From contig NC_083348.1 in assembly GCF_019175385.1 (NCBI RefSeq), positions 45,964,950-46,028,949 of the forward strand: 64,000 bases of DNA. Direction: 5' to 3'. Within the stretch, counting starts at the first letter, position 1, and each line of letters begins with the position of its first letter. The position numbers and the translations under genes are program-made. The DNA comes from Lycium barbarum (taxonomy: Eukaryota > Streptophyta > Magnoliopsida > Solanales > Solanaceae). The notes beneath the pieces were generated by a model. That model saw only the letters and a program-made list of their open reading frames with translations, did not search any database and was not told where the DNA came from. Below, piece by piece: positions 22,112 to 34,361 of the stretch.

Positions 22112-25100
22112 TGTCACACCCTAACCTTACTAGCATGTGATGGGCACCCGTCCCCTATTTGGAGCCGAGCGAACCCGCTGACTCTTATTACATAAATACT
22201 CCTTTCGAACTTTCAAACCAAATAGAATGTAATACATAGTAAAACTTGCAGAAATATACATTTTCTTTGTAAATTTCAAATCAAACAAATCTGTAATTAC
22301 ACAGACTTTATAACATAATACAAAACGACGCATCGGTTGATGGAGCCGCTTACTAAACCGACATACCATAACCACGACTCTTTCTGCAAAGTCTCTAACA
22401 TTAAACAGAACCCCTAACACATATACTCTGACTCGGCAGTTCTCCAGGAGCAAATGGAGCTTGCCATCTTCGCTGGAACATCTTCTATAATATCTCCAAC
22501 TCATCTGGGAGTACCTGCGCGGCATGAAACGCATCCCCCAAAGAAAGGGGGTCAGTACGGAATATGTACTGAGTATGTAAAGCATTGAACACAAAAACTG
22601 AAACATAATCGAAACCAACAGAACAACCAGTCAGTACATTATCCAGAATACCAAAGGCTTATCTCTCAGACACAGATCATACCTACCAATATCAGAATGC
22701 CAGAAAGAGTGCAGAACGTACAGAATGTCAGAACACTTATTTCCCAAAAGCAAATCATATCAGGACGCCGAAGCGTATCATATCATTGTCATCATAAGCA
22801 TATACATGTAACTGATTCATAAGTAACATAGTAGTGCCGAGGAACGTACGACCTGATCCATAGACATATTGTTGCGGAACGTGCAGCAGGTTAATACAAA
22901 TAATAAGCACGATATGCAGAGTAACACTAATCATGCATGCCAGGAACGGTATCCGGCCCCTTGCGGGACCCGAGGAAAACGTGTCGCCGCCCTGCCTTCG
23001 GCGCCACACACATCTAACTCCGGAAGTTTTGCTCCGTAATCTCTGACACACATCATAATGTCATATCATAGTAACATATCATAGGTGGTTCGGCGAACCA
23101 TAACACATCATAACACCATAACACATCTAACTTCGGAATTCATATATGGCACCCGACCCTCAAACGGGGAACCCGACGAACCATACGCATGATACATACC
23201 GGCCCGGGACTCGGTGAAGGAAATCATAACATATGCACAAGCAGAGTAGTGAGAAACTAGATGCACATAAATCAAGACTCGATGGGATAATCGAACGTGC
23301 TATCATAATATTCGTAGCAGATTACTCATAACAGAATACTTATATCAGAATACTTATATCAGAATACTTGTACCAGAATACTTATATCAAAATTCTTATA
23401 TCAGAATACTTATGTCAGAATACGTGTATCAGAATACTTATGCCAGTATACTAATATCAAAATACTTATATCAGAATACTTATGTCAGAATACTTATATC
23501 AGATTACTCGTATCGGAGTACTTATATCAGAGAGGGCATACGAAACATAACAAACTCGGAATTAAGGAGTAGAATTACCTCAAAGTACATATCATAACTT
23601 ACTTGGCTCTAGTACATGCCAAAAGAAATAAAGGGTAAGCCTTACATACCTGTTCCACGCCCTGTTAGCTACACTTATTTGTCCAAACTTGCTAGTCTGC
23701 ATACGAAAGAATTTACATATTCATTAGATTCATTGACATATACTTGTCGTAGTCTTTCAAATGAATTCACTTATATTCTGCCGAAATTTCGGCAGCATTT
23801 CCCCTGTAAATACACCATCCCCGAGAGTCTAACTCGGCTAAATCATCAACAACAAACTCGAGAATGGAACTCGGCCACATTATCAACAACAATACCAACA
23901 ATTATATTCAATTCAACCGCATAAAATCAAACCAATATGATTGTTCATATATTCAAGTATTAATCCAAAACTATTCGAACGATATTCACGAATACTTCAA
24001 GCAACTCACACAATACTTTAAACGGCCTAACCAACTTACAACATAACCCGAAATCTTCCAAGTTCAACAAGAACATTAACGACACATTTCCTTTCCTTTC
24101 AAATTCATGAACTACATCAACAATTCACACGTTATCAACATTATTCTCATAAATACAAGAAACTATATTAATATCACATTAGCTTCTACAACAGCCCACA
24201 AACGATTACCACCTCGACTTGAGTCATTAAATCTTCATTTTACATCATAGAATCCACAACAACAACAACCAAAATACTAAATAAAATTAGCTCATCATAC
24301 CCCACCAAAACAGCCCCCTATACGGCTACCACATCAACACTGACAAACGAATTTATATCGCTATTTCTTCCGTTCTAATCCGTTAAATCTTTAAATAAAC
24401 TTGTTAACGATGAAAAGGAACCTTCATATTACCTTAAGTAGGCAGCCACCACGTTATCAATCTCCTCCTTGGTTGATTTTTAGCTCAAATTGAAGACAAT
24501 GCGACGTACAACACTTTTCTCTTCATGGGCTTCGGAATTCGGGGCTCGGATTTTGGTCAAAAATTAATTTTTCTCTCTAGGATCTCTTCTCTCTTTTCCT
24601 CCAGAAATTTCTGGGTGTTTTGGTGTGAAAAATGAGGGGGAAAGGCTGAAATTTTACTTAAATAACCGTGGGTCATGGGCCTAACCCGGTTGGGCCCGGA
24701 TTGGGCCTAACCCACTGACCCTTCTGCCTTAACACGTCCATAACTCCTTATTCCCACGTCACTTGTGGAACCACGACCTATGGTTGGAAAGATAATTCAA
24801 TTATCTACAACTTCTATCTCTTGATAATTTTCCAAATTCCAAACTTATAATACCGTGTTTGCCCCTCGAAGTCAGATCAGCCGAAAACGTTACTTAAAAA
24901 TATTTGTTTGGAGGACTTCCACTTTGATTTGGCTCGAGGGTACTTCCCGAGTTGTGTTTAACTTCACATATGTGCTTCATATAACTTGTCACATGTCCCA
25001 AAAAAATCTCGACGTGTGGGCCCCACCTCAGCTTGCAAATAATCTGACGTACAAAAACACGGGATACAACACTATCAACGTGAGTTTAAATTATGTAGCA

Positions 25101-25171
25101 ATAACATGATTGTCAATTTTTCTTGAGGAAGCACGTGTCACGCTCATGCTCTAAAAATGCGGGGTATAACA
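22112..25171 (-). mobile_element. Solo LTR of the 3-kb chromovirus/LARD family
   Basis: It starts TGTCACACCCTAACC and ends GGGGTATAACA, flanked by a perfect 5-bp duplication CCTAT (22107-22111 and 25172-25176). Its length, 3060 bp, is almost the same as the LTR at 28284-31347 (3064 bp), of which it is a reverse-complement relative: both carry the GGGCACCCG...GAGCGAACCCGCTGACTCTTATTA block, the double-hairpin module and the CTGCCGAAATTTCGGCAG palindrome. There is no internal region or primer site, so it is the product of LTR-LTR recombination. It interrupts the copia element. Orientation is given for the parent element. Confidence 0.85.
23321..23532. repeat. 15-bp minisatellite inside the solo LTR, ~14 units
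   Basis: Imperfect units of ATCAGAATACTTAT follow each other without spacers. Variants include GTCAGAATACGTGT and ACCAGAATACTTAT. The equivalent place in the other family members is not an expanded array, so this is a local expansion. Confidence 0.85.
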
Positions 25172-26162
25172 CCTATTAACATTGATGTCCCTGAAGGACA
25201 AAGTATACAATATGGATGAAGCATGGTAGATCAATCGGTTCCAAGTGAAATAATCCTTGAAAAGGGAGAGGAGCAAAAAATCAAAATGGTCATAATAAGG
25301 AGGCAATGTGCTCTTGAAGAGCATACGACATAACACCTCATGAGAGGTTTAGGTACCTAAAATAATGAAAGTGATGAGATCTCAATAAGTTATGTCACAT
25401 TGCGAACTGATACAAATGATATATCGTCAACGATATCTTTGGTACAATATAGCGCAATATTGTAAAAGATTTTGAGGATCTAAATTTTATATATGTCTAT
25501 AAAGCATGCTAACATAGACATTATTACCGAGTGAAATGACGCATCACGATAAGCTTCAAGCTTATTGGACCTGCAGTCCAGACAACAAAAATTGTCACGC
25601 ATGTAAATATTAATGGATATTGTCACTTGACAAAATTTATATAAAAATTCTTGAAGAATTTTAAATGCCTGAAGCATATACAGGTTCTAAAAATATGTTC
25701 ATAATTCTTATATGGATTAAATAAAGCAAGGTGAATGCGATTTTATGATAATGAGTATTCATTGACTAAGGGTACACATGATTCTACTATCCTTATGTAT
25801 TTATGAGTGTAAATTGATTACTTGAATATTATTTAAACTCTTGAAGACTTTGCACAAAAAATAGATTATCTGCTGAAAGAAGTTGAAATGAGAAACTTGC
25901 AGAATTCTTTGGTCCTGAATTGCCATATCTTTATGTTACAGTCATACGATGTTGTTCTACATGACAGTCAAATCATATAAAGATAACATCTGTTTATAAA
26001 GAAAGACAGGAATGCACTTAGAGTGATTTCAACAAAGTTGTTCTTCACACACAAGCTCCAGAAGAATGGTGATATTACCATGCAAGAGATTTGTTCGAGT
26101 AATAATATGACTGATTTATTCACCAAGTCTCTACCAACTGCAACTTTGGATTGAAGTTCTCA
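25172..26162 (+). pseudogene. Ty1/copia reverse transcriptase / RNase H remnant
   Basis: This continues the copia element after the solo LTR. PINIDVPEGQ appears at once (about 25174-25205), the connector region typical of this copia type. Later pieces include a MPEAY fragment (near 25665) and, at about 26026-26155, STKLFFTHKLQKNGDITMQE followed by ICSSNNMTDLFTKSLPTATL, the conserved C-terminus of copia RNase H. Many stops and shifts separate the pieces. Domain order matches plus-strand orientation and the polypurine tracts just downstream. Confidence 0.7.
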
Positions 26163-26373
26163 TCAGGGGGAGTTAATATGCGTTGTACTCTTTTTCCCTT
26201 TCAAGATTTTTGTCCCACTGGGTTTTTCCTTGTAAGATTTTTAATGAGGCAACCAAATGACGCATTATTATAAATGTGTAATCTTTTTCCTTTACTAGAA
26301 TTTCTCCCACTATGTTTTTGTAGTAAGGTTTTAACGAGGTATATTATCTATCAAATAGATATCTAAGGGGGAG
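26163..26373 (+). promoter_or_regulatory. Copia 3' untranslated region with two polypurine tracts
   Basis: CATCAGGGGGAGTTAATATG (26163-) and CTAAGGGGGAGC (26363-26374) are polypurine tracts. Between them are GTCCCACTGGGTTTTTCCTT and a diverged repeat TCTCCCACTATGTTTTT, a conserved 3' region of Tnt1-like copia elements (family knowledge). The second tract directly precedes the LTR. Confidence 0.7.
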
Positions 26374-26692
26374 CGTTATAAATATTATTTATTATTGTGG
26401 ATGTCTATCTTTAGGAGAAAATTTAGGGTTTGTGACTTTCGGACCAAACTACTTTTCCCTTATAAATAGAGAGGTTCTCTTCATTATATTTACATCCCAA
26501 AACAGGAGAAATAAGAATTCTCCTCTCTTCTTTATTTACCTAGAATATTCTTCTTGCTTGCTTTATTATTTTATAACAGTTTCAAATATCAACTTATATT
26601 TCAGATATAGTTTCAGCTTTCAAAGTCCAGTGTTAAATATATTTTTACACTATATTAGTGATTTGGTTTTTCGGACTATTGTTGACACCCAA
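26374..26692 (+). mobile_element. 3' LTR of the copia element
   Basis: It begins GTTATAAATATTATTTATT right after the G-rich tract, with the expected initial T changed to C. It contains a TATA-like CTTATAAATAGAGAGG (about 26458-26474), consistent with a U3/R border, and pyrimidine-rich sequence after it. The 3' end is uncertain: candidates are TTTTTACA near 26650 or ATTGTTGACA near 26692. Confidence 0.6.
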
Positions 26693-28283
26693 TTTTGACC
26701 TTCCATGTGTCTAATTAACTAGACAAGCTTCTGAATTTTAACGCAAAATAATTGCTTATAATGCCAAAAATATTTTTCGAATTTGTTTCGGTGTTATTTT
26801 GTCATTTCATTTTCCAAAATACCATAATATATACTATATGTATATTTACACAATATCATACTAACATTCTCATATAGCTTCACTGAAGTACCCTCGCCAA
26901 AACTCCCTTAACTGAAGAATCCTTCTTCCATCTTGGTTCATGAGATTACTGACCTAACATCGATGAACTCACCTCTTCTAGTTTCAACCGGTATTGCTGA
27001 TCCTTAACTTAAATTACATAATATTCTTCACAACTTTAATCAGTTTCAAACCATCATTGATTTACCACTAATCCTTATTGTTTGACACCTCACTCGAGGG
27101 TCCTTAAGCGATGCTTGTCCGCGAAGAATTACTTCTTGCCTTTTTCGCCGAATCAGAACACCTCCAACAAACATGTGATCATCCCTCTCATTCGGTCAAC
27201 TCCAGAGAGTCACATCACCAGTATTTACGAAAACTTGTGGAGTGTTAAACAACAGATACAATGTCCACATCATTTGTCCAAAATTACATGCAACACCTGA
27301 TAACTCCTTGAGTACTAAAACATCACACTTATCCATCACCACAGTCATTTATCTTAATGAATCACACCTCGAAATCCCAAGCGAATCTACGAACTTACCC
27401 TACACTAAAGGATCAAAACCGCCTATTCCCTTAAGATTCACTCGCCACGAGTAACTTCCCCCAACCACTAGTTCTTACGACATCACCACGATTCTATCAT
27501 GCCAAAGCTCAACTTACCTTTCCATAAACTAATCCAACAACCCCTTCGCCCATCTTATAACCCTATCCTGATGATCATGTCAGATACCAATTGTTCTCTT
27601 CAAATTCAAATTCTCATCTTTACGTCCCCATCACATAGGACAACAGAAGACTCTTTACAATCATTCCCTAATAAGCCTTACTTCCTCACACCTTACCACA
27701 AAGGGTCATCTTTCATCTCCAGATCTTACACTTTTCTTCCCAGGCTTAACACGGTCGCTATCCTCTTGTAAAATCAAATGATCCTCCCTAAGCCTACATT
27801 TGTATTTAGATATTGACATCAATACTCTCCCTACGCTGAATTGTTGACTTGCCATTGATAACTCGTGCCACACACTATCATAATATATTGGCATGATGCT
27901 GAAGCTTTCCCACTCTAATCATACCTCGGGCAAATCATCCTTGCTAAATCATAATTTTTGTTCATCCAAGCAACTAACCGTCGAAGACATGTAGATCATG
28001 TAGTCCTCTGTATTATCACTCCACTCTCCCATACCGAAATAAAGAGTCTCAATCATAGCTGAAAACTGAACTTGGTCACGCATCCATATCAGGATGACAC
28101 TTCTCGTACCATACCGCGCCACATCATATCAAGCCACCCACTTACGAATTCAAGAACGTGTTCCCACCATCAGTGAGAGAATAGAACAACAAATTTAATA
28201 TATCAATTTGAACGAACTTGCACGATAAGAATAAAAGAATGGGAGTTTCATAAATGTCCTATAACATCTCAAAGATGGGTACG
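26693..28283. other. Non-coding DNA, probably decayed gypsy/LARD material
   Basis: TGTTGACACCCAATTTTGAC near 26683 resembles a common plant gypsy LTR start. The rest is pyrimidine/A-rich on the plus strand with many short ORFs (27082-27771) that show no domain. Its composition resembles the minus-strand view of a LARD interior, but no convincing alignment to those in this window could be made. It ends at the 5' LTR start of the LARD at 28284. Confidence 0.3.
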
Positions 28284-28699
28284 TGTTATAGCCCGTATTT
28301 TGCACGTTCAGATAATTCAAGATAATTGCGAAAAGTTAAGGGCAAGACTATTTTTCAAGATTATTTTAATATACAAGTTGTTTATTAGTATGGAAATATT
28401 GAGAAAGGCTAAGGGTAAAAAGGGAAATTCGCAACGTGGTTTATGGTAATATCGTGGAAGGCTAGGGGCAAAATAAGAATTTCACAAAAAATGTTCAAGA
28501 AGGTTCATGAAAAGGGGCCCTTTGGCCGTGTGGTGGAGTGTGTGGGTTCCACCATTTTATGAGCTATGTAATTATATATATATATATATATATATGGATC
28601 AAAGCTTACATAGCGAGACACAATTAATTCATCCTTGTTTTAAGAAATTTCAAGAAAAAGGGAGAAGGGCCGGCCATGTGTCCACTTGATATTGGAGGG

Positions 28700-28750
<51 letters not shown>

Positions 28751-31347
28751 CAAGTGAGAAAAATCTAGACACTTTCATCTTTATTCATAACTTAGCAAAA
28801 CTTGAAAAAAGAAGAGAGGGGTGTTCGGCCATGGCTGGCCGAACTTGAAGCCATGGAAAAGTGATCCAAAAAAAATATTTTCTCCTAGTATTCCAAGCAA
28901 TTGGAAGCCCCTTATTAACATGAAAGAGTTGTTGGAGCAGCAAAGTCTTTATTTGTGTAATTCATAAGCCCTAGCCGAGTGGAGAGAGGTGTGGAAAAGG
29001 TATGTATTCAATCTTCTTTCACATGTGTTAGAGATGATTTGTGAATGTTGTAGTATGTGGAAATGGATGAAATTCATGAAACATGTATCTATATGGTGTG
29101 GCCGAATGGAGGTGGTAATTGTGTAGAAATGATGAATTGATTTTATATAGTATCATGGTTGTTGTGTTGTGGATTCTATGACGTTAAATGAAGATTTAAT
29201 GATTTGAAATGAAGTTGTAATCGTTTGTGGATTATGGAAGAAGTTAATGTGATATTAGTATGGTCCCTTATAATTATAAGAATAGAGTTGCTATTGTGTA
29301 GGTTGTAAATATAATTCATGAATTTGAAAGTGAGACATGTGTTTGGAAGATTGTAAGTTGGGTTGTTGTAATTGAATTTGAAAGAAGGAAATGTGTGTCA
29401 TTGTTCTTGTTTAATTCGGAAGGCTTCGGGTGAAGTAATATGTCGATTGGGTTGTTTGGAATATTATGAGAATTGTTTGAAGTATTCTTGAATTTTGCTT
29501 GTAAGGTCTTGGGCAAGTACTTGAATGTGAGATCATTGGTATTGGCTTGATTTCATGTGATTGAATTTAGTATAAATGGAATGCCGTCGGATTGTGTAGA
29601 AAGAATTGTTAATGTTAGAATGTATTTTGAAATAATTGTTGAAGTTGGAGATATGATTGTTGGTATTGTTGTTGATAATTTGGCCGAGTTGAATTCTCGG
29701 ATTATTGTTGATAAATTGGCCGAGTTAGATTCTCGGGGATGGTGTATTTAAAGGGGAAATGCTGCCGAAATTTCGGTAGAATATAAATGAATTCATTTGA
29801 AAGACTAAGACAAGTATATGTCGATAAGTCTAATGATTATGTCAATTCTCTTGAATGTAGACTAGCAAGTTTGGATAAATAAGCGTAGCTAATTGGACGT
29901 GGAACAGGTATGTAAGGCTTACCGTTTCTTTTTTTTGACATGATCTTTGTGAAACCAACATGACAAAGTATATGTATGATTTCAAAGAAATTCCTATTCT
30001 TAGAGCCACTAGGATGGCTAATGTTCTTGATTTCCGAAGAATTATTTTGCTATGTCTTGATACAAGTGTGTGGTTCCAAAATTTCTATGTTGATTTGATT
30101 CATAGTGATATTCGAAAGGTACTTGATATGATTATTTCATTGATTTTCCAAATATAGCTTCTGAAACGTTCATGGAAGGTTCTGTACTTCGAACGCTCAT
30201 AACTTTCTTATACTAAATCGGATTGACCCGAAACGTTTTTCTAAGCCTTCAGGTGTCGGTAAGTATACTTTTCCATCGAGTCTTCCATAATATATTCGGA
30301 GGTTACTAACCTTACGTCCCTCCGATAGAGGCATAACATTCTTTGGGGTCTCCTGCATGCTGCTTACATGATATATGTATATGGGGTAAGGGTAAAGGTG
30401 AGGCGCTATAGACGCACTGCCACCTGATCAGTTGGTATCGGAGCCGGTGGTGGGGCAAACCCAGTGGTGGGGCAAACCTCAACAAGAACGCTGAGTCCCA
30501 AAGGGGGGTGAGTGTAAGGCTTGCCTTAGGCGAATCCCACATTGGTTTAGGCAAATCCCACATTGGTTCAGGCAAATCCCACATCGGTTAATATCGTCCC
30601 GGACGCGGGATATATGTGGCTAAATGGATCGGAGCCGACGCCTTGGCAATATGATATGTTCTATTTTACATATATATGAAAAATAAATGTTTTCAAAGAA
30701 AGTAAAATATGACATGTATATATATAGATCGGGCTACTCGTTCCGCAACACTAAGCATGCATGGTACCCGCCTAAAAGGCATTCAAATGTACAGGTTACT
30801 CTTTTACCCCATGATGTGCTCTATATCTCCATTATGTTATTATTCATAATTACATCTCTTACTATGTTACTATTTATGCCTTACATACTCAGTACATTGC
30901 TCGTACTGACCTCCTTTCTTTGGGGGCTGCGTTTCATGCCGCGCAGGTACACCCAGATGAGTAGAAGCCATTATAGAAGATGTTCCAACGAAGTTGGCAA
31001 GCTCCATTTTCCCCTGGAGAGTTGCCGGGTCAGAGTATTATGCTATGATGTCTTGTTCGAAGTTAGAGACTTTGCAGACAGAGTCGTGGGTATAGAATGT
31101 CGGTATTGTAAGCGGCTCCATCAGCCGATGTGTCATTCTGTGTATGTGATAAGTCCCAAATGATTACAGATTTTGTTTGATTTGGGAACAACGAAAAATA
31201 ATATTTTGAAAGCTCTCATAATGTATTTCATTTAATTTAAGTTAGAAGTCCAAAGAGGTTATGTATGTAATAAGAGTTAGCGGGTTCGCTCGGCTCCGAA
31301 TATGGGGTCGGGTGCCCATCACACCCTAGTAAGGTTAGGGTGTGACA
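28284..31347 (+). mobile_element. LARD A, 5' LTR (3064 bp)
   Basis: It starts TGTTATAGCCCGTATTTTGC and ends GGTTAGGGTGTGACA, followed after three bases by the primer site. It carries two (TA)n tracts, a near-perfect 22-bp palindrome around GCCATGGC (28823-28844), the CTGCCGAAATTTCGG palindrome (29762-29776), short tandem units (30445-30590) and the double-hairpin module (30885-30955). The second LTR (34399-37611) matches it almost base for base except in repeat tracts, so the insertion is comparatively recent. It contains no credible ORF. Confidence 0.9.
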
Positions 31348-31350
31348 AAG

Positions 31351-31362
31351 TGGTATTAGAGC
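31351..31362 (+). other. Primer binding site of LARD A (one substitution)
   Basis: TGGTATTAGAGC followed by AGG differs from the TGGTATCAGAGC of the other elements by one C to T change. The copy after the second LTR (37615-37629, TGGTATCAGAGCAGG) is intact. Confidence 0.85.
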
Positions 31363-32256
31363 AGGTTGTCCTAGGGGTTGTCTGCAAAGTCGTGTCCAGT
31401 AGTGTCCTGTTTATGGGTGTGAAGCCGGCCACATTTATAAACAGGGGGCTACAGGGCATCTAGGGATTGTTGACCTTCTTTCTGTTTTAGATCGTGCGAT
31501 AGAGCCAAGTCATAGGAAAATGAGCCTCCTTATGTAAGCCTTACATACGACGGAAGAAGGTGAGGGATGATATGGAAATTCATAAAGGTAAGTCTCGATA
31601 TATTTGTTCTGTTATCTGAGACTGGGAGCTCTGGATGGCTGGAATGTGTAGTATGCATATGTTTGCCCTGTGAGGCATTGTTGGTATTTGCTGCGTGCAG
31701 AGTTTGAATAGTAAGAATTGTAAAGGAGATTCTGCCAGACATTTTTCAAAATCAGGTCATTTGGTTAGGTACGCCTAATAGAAGGAAGCGTGGAAAGAAA
31801 ATACTGTAAACAGACGATAAGTGGGATGTGACATTTTAAGGGAGCTACGGATTTGGGCATGGCGCGAAAAATGATTGTGAGAAAGACAATTAGCAGCCCA
31901 AAGGATTAAGATGGATAATATTCTAGGTATAGTAAGAACAAGGTCTGCTGGAGGATTCAGAGAAAGTTGTCAATTAGTTTTGTTGTAGATTGTTATGTAA
32001 GGATGGTGATTGGAAATCCGAACAGATTGATACCCGAAGTTTTCATAAGTAACAGCGACGAAGGTATATTCGTTACCATCGGGAATCTGGGAATCTAGGA
32101 CGAAAGGTAGTAATACACGAAGGTGAAGGGTGAATATTGAGGATTGAAAAGGGTAAAATGGTAATTGTAAAAGGAAGGACGTGTTATGAAACTGTCTCGG
32201 AATCTGTAAGACTTCGACTTGCTCCAGATCATGTAATAAAGGTCATGCGAGGAGGT

Positions 32257-32359
32257 GGACGTGATTATATCAGCATTAAGGCACCGGATTCCATCGAAGT
32301 TACGAGGTTAAGCGTGCTGAGGTGAGAGAAATTTTAGGATGGGTGACCCCCTGGGAAGT
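32257..32359 (+). other. 5S rRNA-derived segment in LARD A
   Basis: By memory of the plant 5S rRNA layout, GGACGTGATTATATCAGCAT corresponds to the 5' start. GCACCGGATTCCATCGAAG corresponds to the loop B/helix III region, GAGGTTAAGCGTGCT to the A-box region, and TAGGATGGGTGACCCCCTGG to the C-box and following helix. The last ~15 nt of 5S rRNA are missing, so it is not a functional gene. Two further copies are at 56836 and 59804. Confidence 0.85.
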
Positions 32360-34361
32360 GAACTAAAACTTCTATAAATTGAGACATAAGAGGCAAATGA
32401 GAAGCTATAGTAGCCTAAGGGGAACTAGAGTATACGGGATGGTTGGAGACCATAAGAGGTCGCGCAGAACGAGGCAGACTAGACTGGTGAAGAGACAGAA
32501 AGTGCATCACAGCTCCGGAATTAGGATAGGCTTGAATAGCGTTTGGAAGTATTTTGTGGGCTAGTTGGTAGTAATTATATAAATATATATGAATGCGTAT
32601 GATATCCCATATATGATTGTATCGGCGGGCATGTGTATCCCAGCAACTGGTGTTACGGTATGGAAGGCACCAATCGAGTAAGGGTACCGGAGTTCAAGTG
32701 ACAATAAAAATAAACGGAACAAGCGTTAGGAGCTAAACTAATGCTATACATGTTAAGATTGGAAATGTTCTAATACAACGATATTTGGGAAAAAAAAAGA
32801 GAGAGTGAGTAAATGGAAGGCAAAAAAGACTAAAATGTCGGAAGAAGGTGAGAGGTAAGAAACCTTGGTGAGTGAAACCCCGAGAGAAACTACCGGCAAA
32901 AGCACAAGACTACTTGGATAAAAATTCAAGGATGGGCACGTGATAAGGATAAAGTGAACAAAAGAGGAATGTGTGAGGTTCGAGAACCAATTTCAATAAG
33001 TAGGGCTAAAGGAATAGTGACTAGGACAGGGGATGTGAAGTAAGAGAAAGAATGCTTAGGCCTTGCGATGATGTTAAGGTGAGAGATATATAAAAGAATA
33101 AATGTGTAGCTATATTAATATAGTTAAAGGTTCGATGAACAAGGATAGGGAGAGTGAAAATTGTAAGGATTCTGTGCTAAGAACAAAAGTAGCGGGACGC
33201 TTGAGAAATATGGACGCACAGCTACAACACAAACGCGTAGTTAAAGAAGAATTACGAGCAAGTGAGCTAAGCAAGTGAAAGGACGAATAGTGGATGGAAG
33301 GGTATGGAAATGTGGACAAAATGATGACATAGACAGAAAGTAAAAGAAAAACTTAGGATAAGAAGTTTTCGATATGTTAGGCACAGAGTTGGGAAGAAAG
33401 ATGAGGAGTAAGGTATAACGAAGACTTCACAAAAAGGACTGTTGGCATATAAGGAGCCCCCTTAAAGGGGGGGGGGGGGAGAGCATATTATAGTAGGCTT
33501 AAAAGGAATCACAACAATTTCAAGCGCCAGAAAAGGAAATTTATTAGCTCGGGGATAGAATTTAAAACATATCGGCATACCAAGAGAATACATGACAAAG
33601 ATAGAAACGAGCTGATAATGAAGTGTACCGTGAGGCCGACATGAAGCGAAAGGATGGAAGACACCTTAAGAGAATTCCTCATGCCAACGTGAATTACGAT
33701 ATGTTTAGGCCATAATTTGAATCCCCCGTATCGAGCAAAAATTGCGCAGTATCGAAGTATGCAACGACATGTTTTAAAGAGTAATAAGAAGAGTAAGAAA
33801 ATGGCTACAAGCTAAGTGCACAAAGGATAACAGAGAAAATGATAAGATTCAAAGGATATTTCGGACAACAACGACTATTATAATGAAAGTGCCAACGCTA
33901 GGTAGTTTGGAAAATTTTGAAGGAAAGAAAGAACACTGTGTCTATAAGTGAAATAAAAGAGTTCATCGGATGCCAGAAAATGGTTCATGGACCATTAATT
34001 ATACGGAGCATGATAATATACGCTGTGAAATCATATGAATCATCGATGTGAAGCAATGCCCAACCATATTCGTAAGGAATCCACACCGAAGAGCCAACAA
34101 GGAATAACGATGGACGAAACGAGCGCCGATACAAAGAAATCAAAGACAAGTATACTTGTGTCGAGAGACGTAAGGAAAGGATAAGGATAATGAGTTGGCG
34201 CCATGGATTAGAAAACCCATGACCCGGAACAAGGACTCATGTAAAGACCGAGGAGTTCGATTATAAAGAAAATAGGGTGAAAGATAAGGAATGGGCATGA
34301 AGGAAAGGACAACTATAAAAGGGACCCTCCCGAAGTATTATAACACCCCATGAGGTCAGTT

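Noticed and set aside
22130..22618. 162-codon ORF inside the solo LTR, with counterparts at 30687-31163 and 37127-37426
   Set aside because: It recurs because the LTR sequence is repeated and overlaps the hairpin module; reading frames differ in length and start, with no recognisable domain.
23321..23532. CRISPR-like regular repeats
   Set aside because: Direct 15-bp minisatellite without unique spacers, in a plant retroelement LTR.
27082..27771. Cluster of 60-90 codon plus-strand ORFs that might be a host gene
   Set aside because: No domain, no consistent frame, and composition like the neighbouring non-coding LARD DNA.
32137..32564. Open reading frames of about 60 codons in the LARD interior (for example over the 5S-like block)
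   Set aside because: Short, arginine-rich by composition, not conserved in frame between the three copies, and overlapping rRNA-derived sequence; no support for coding.
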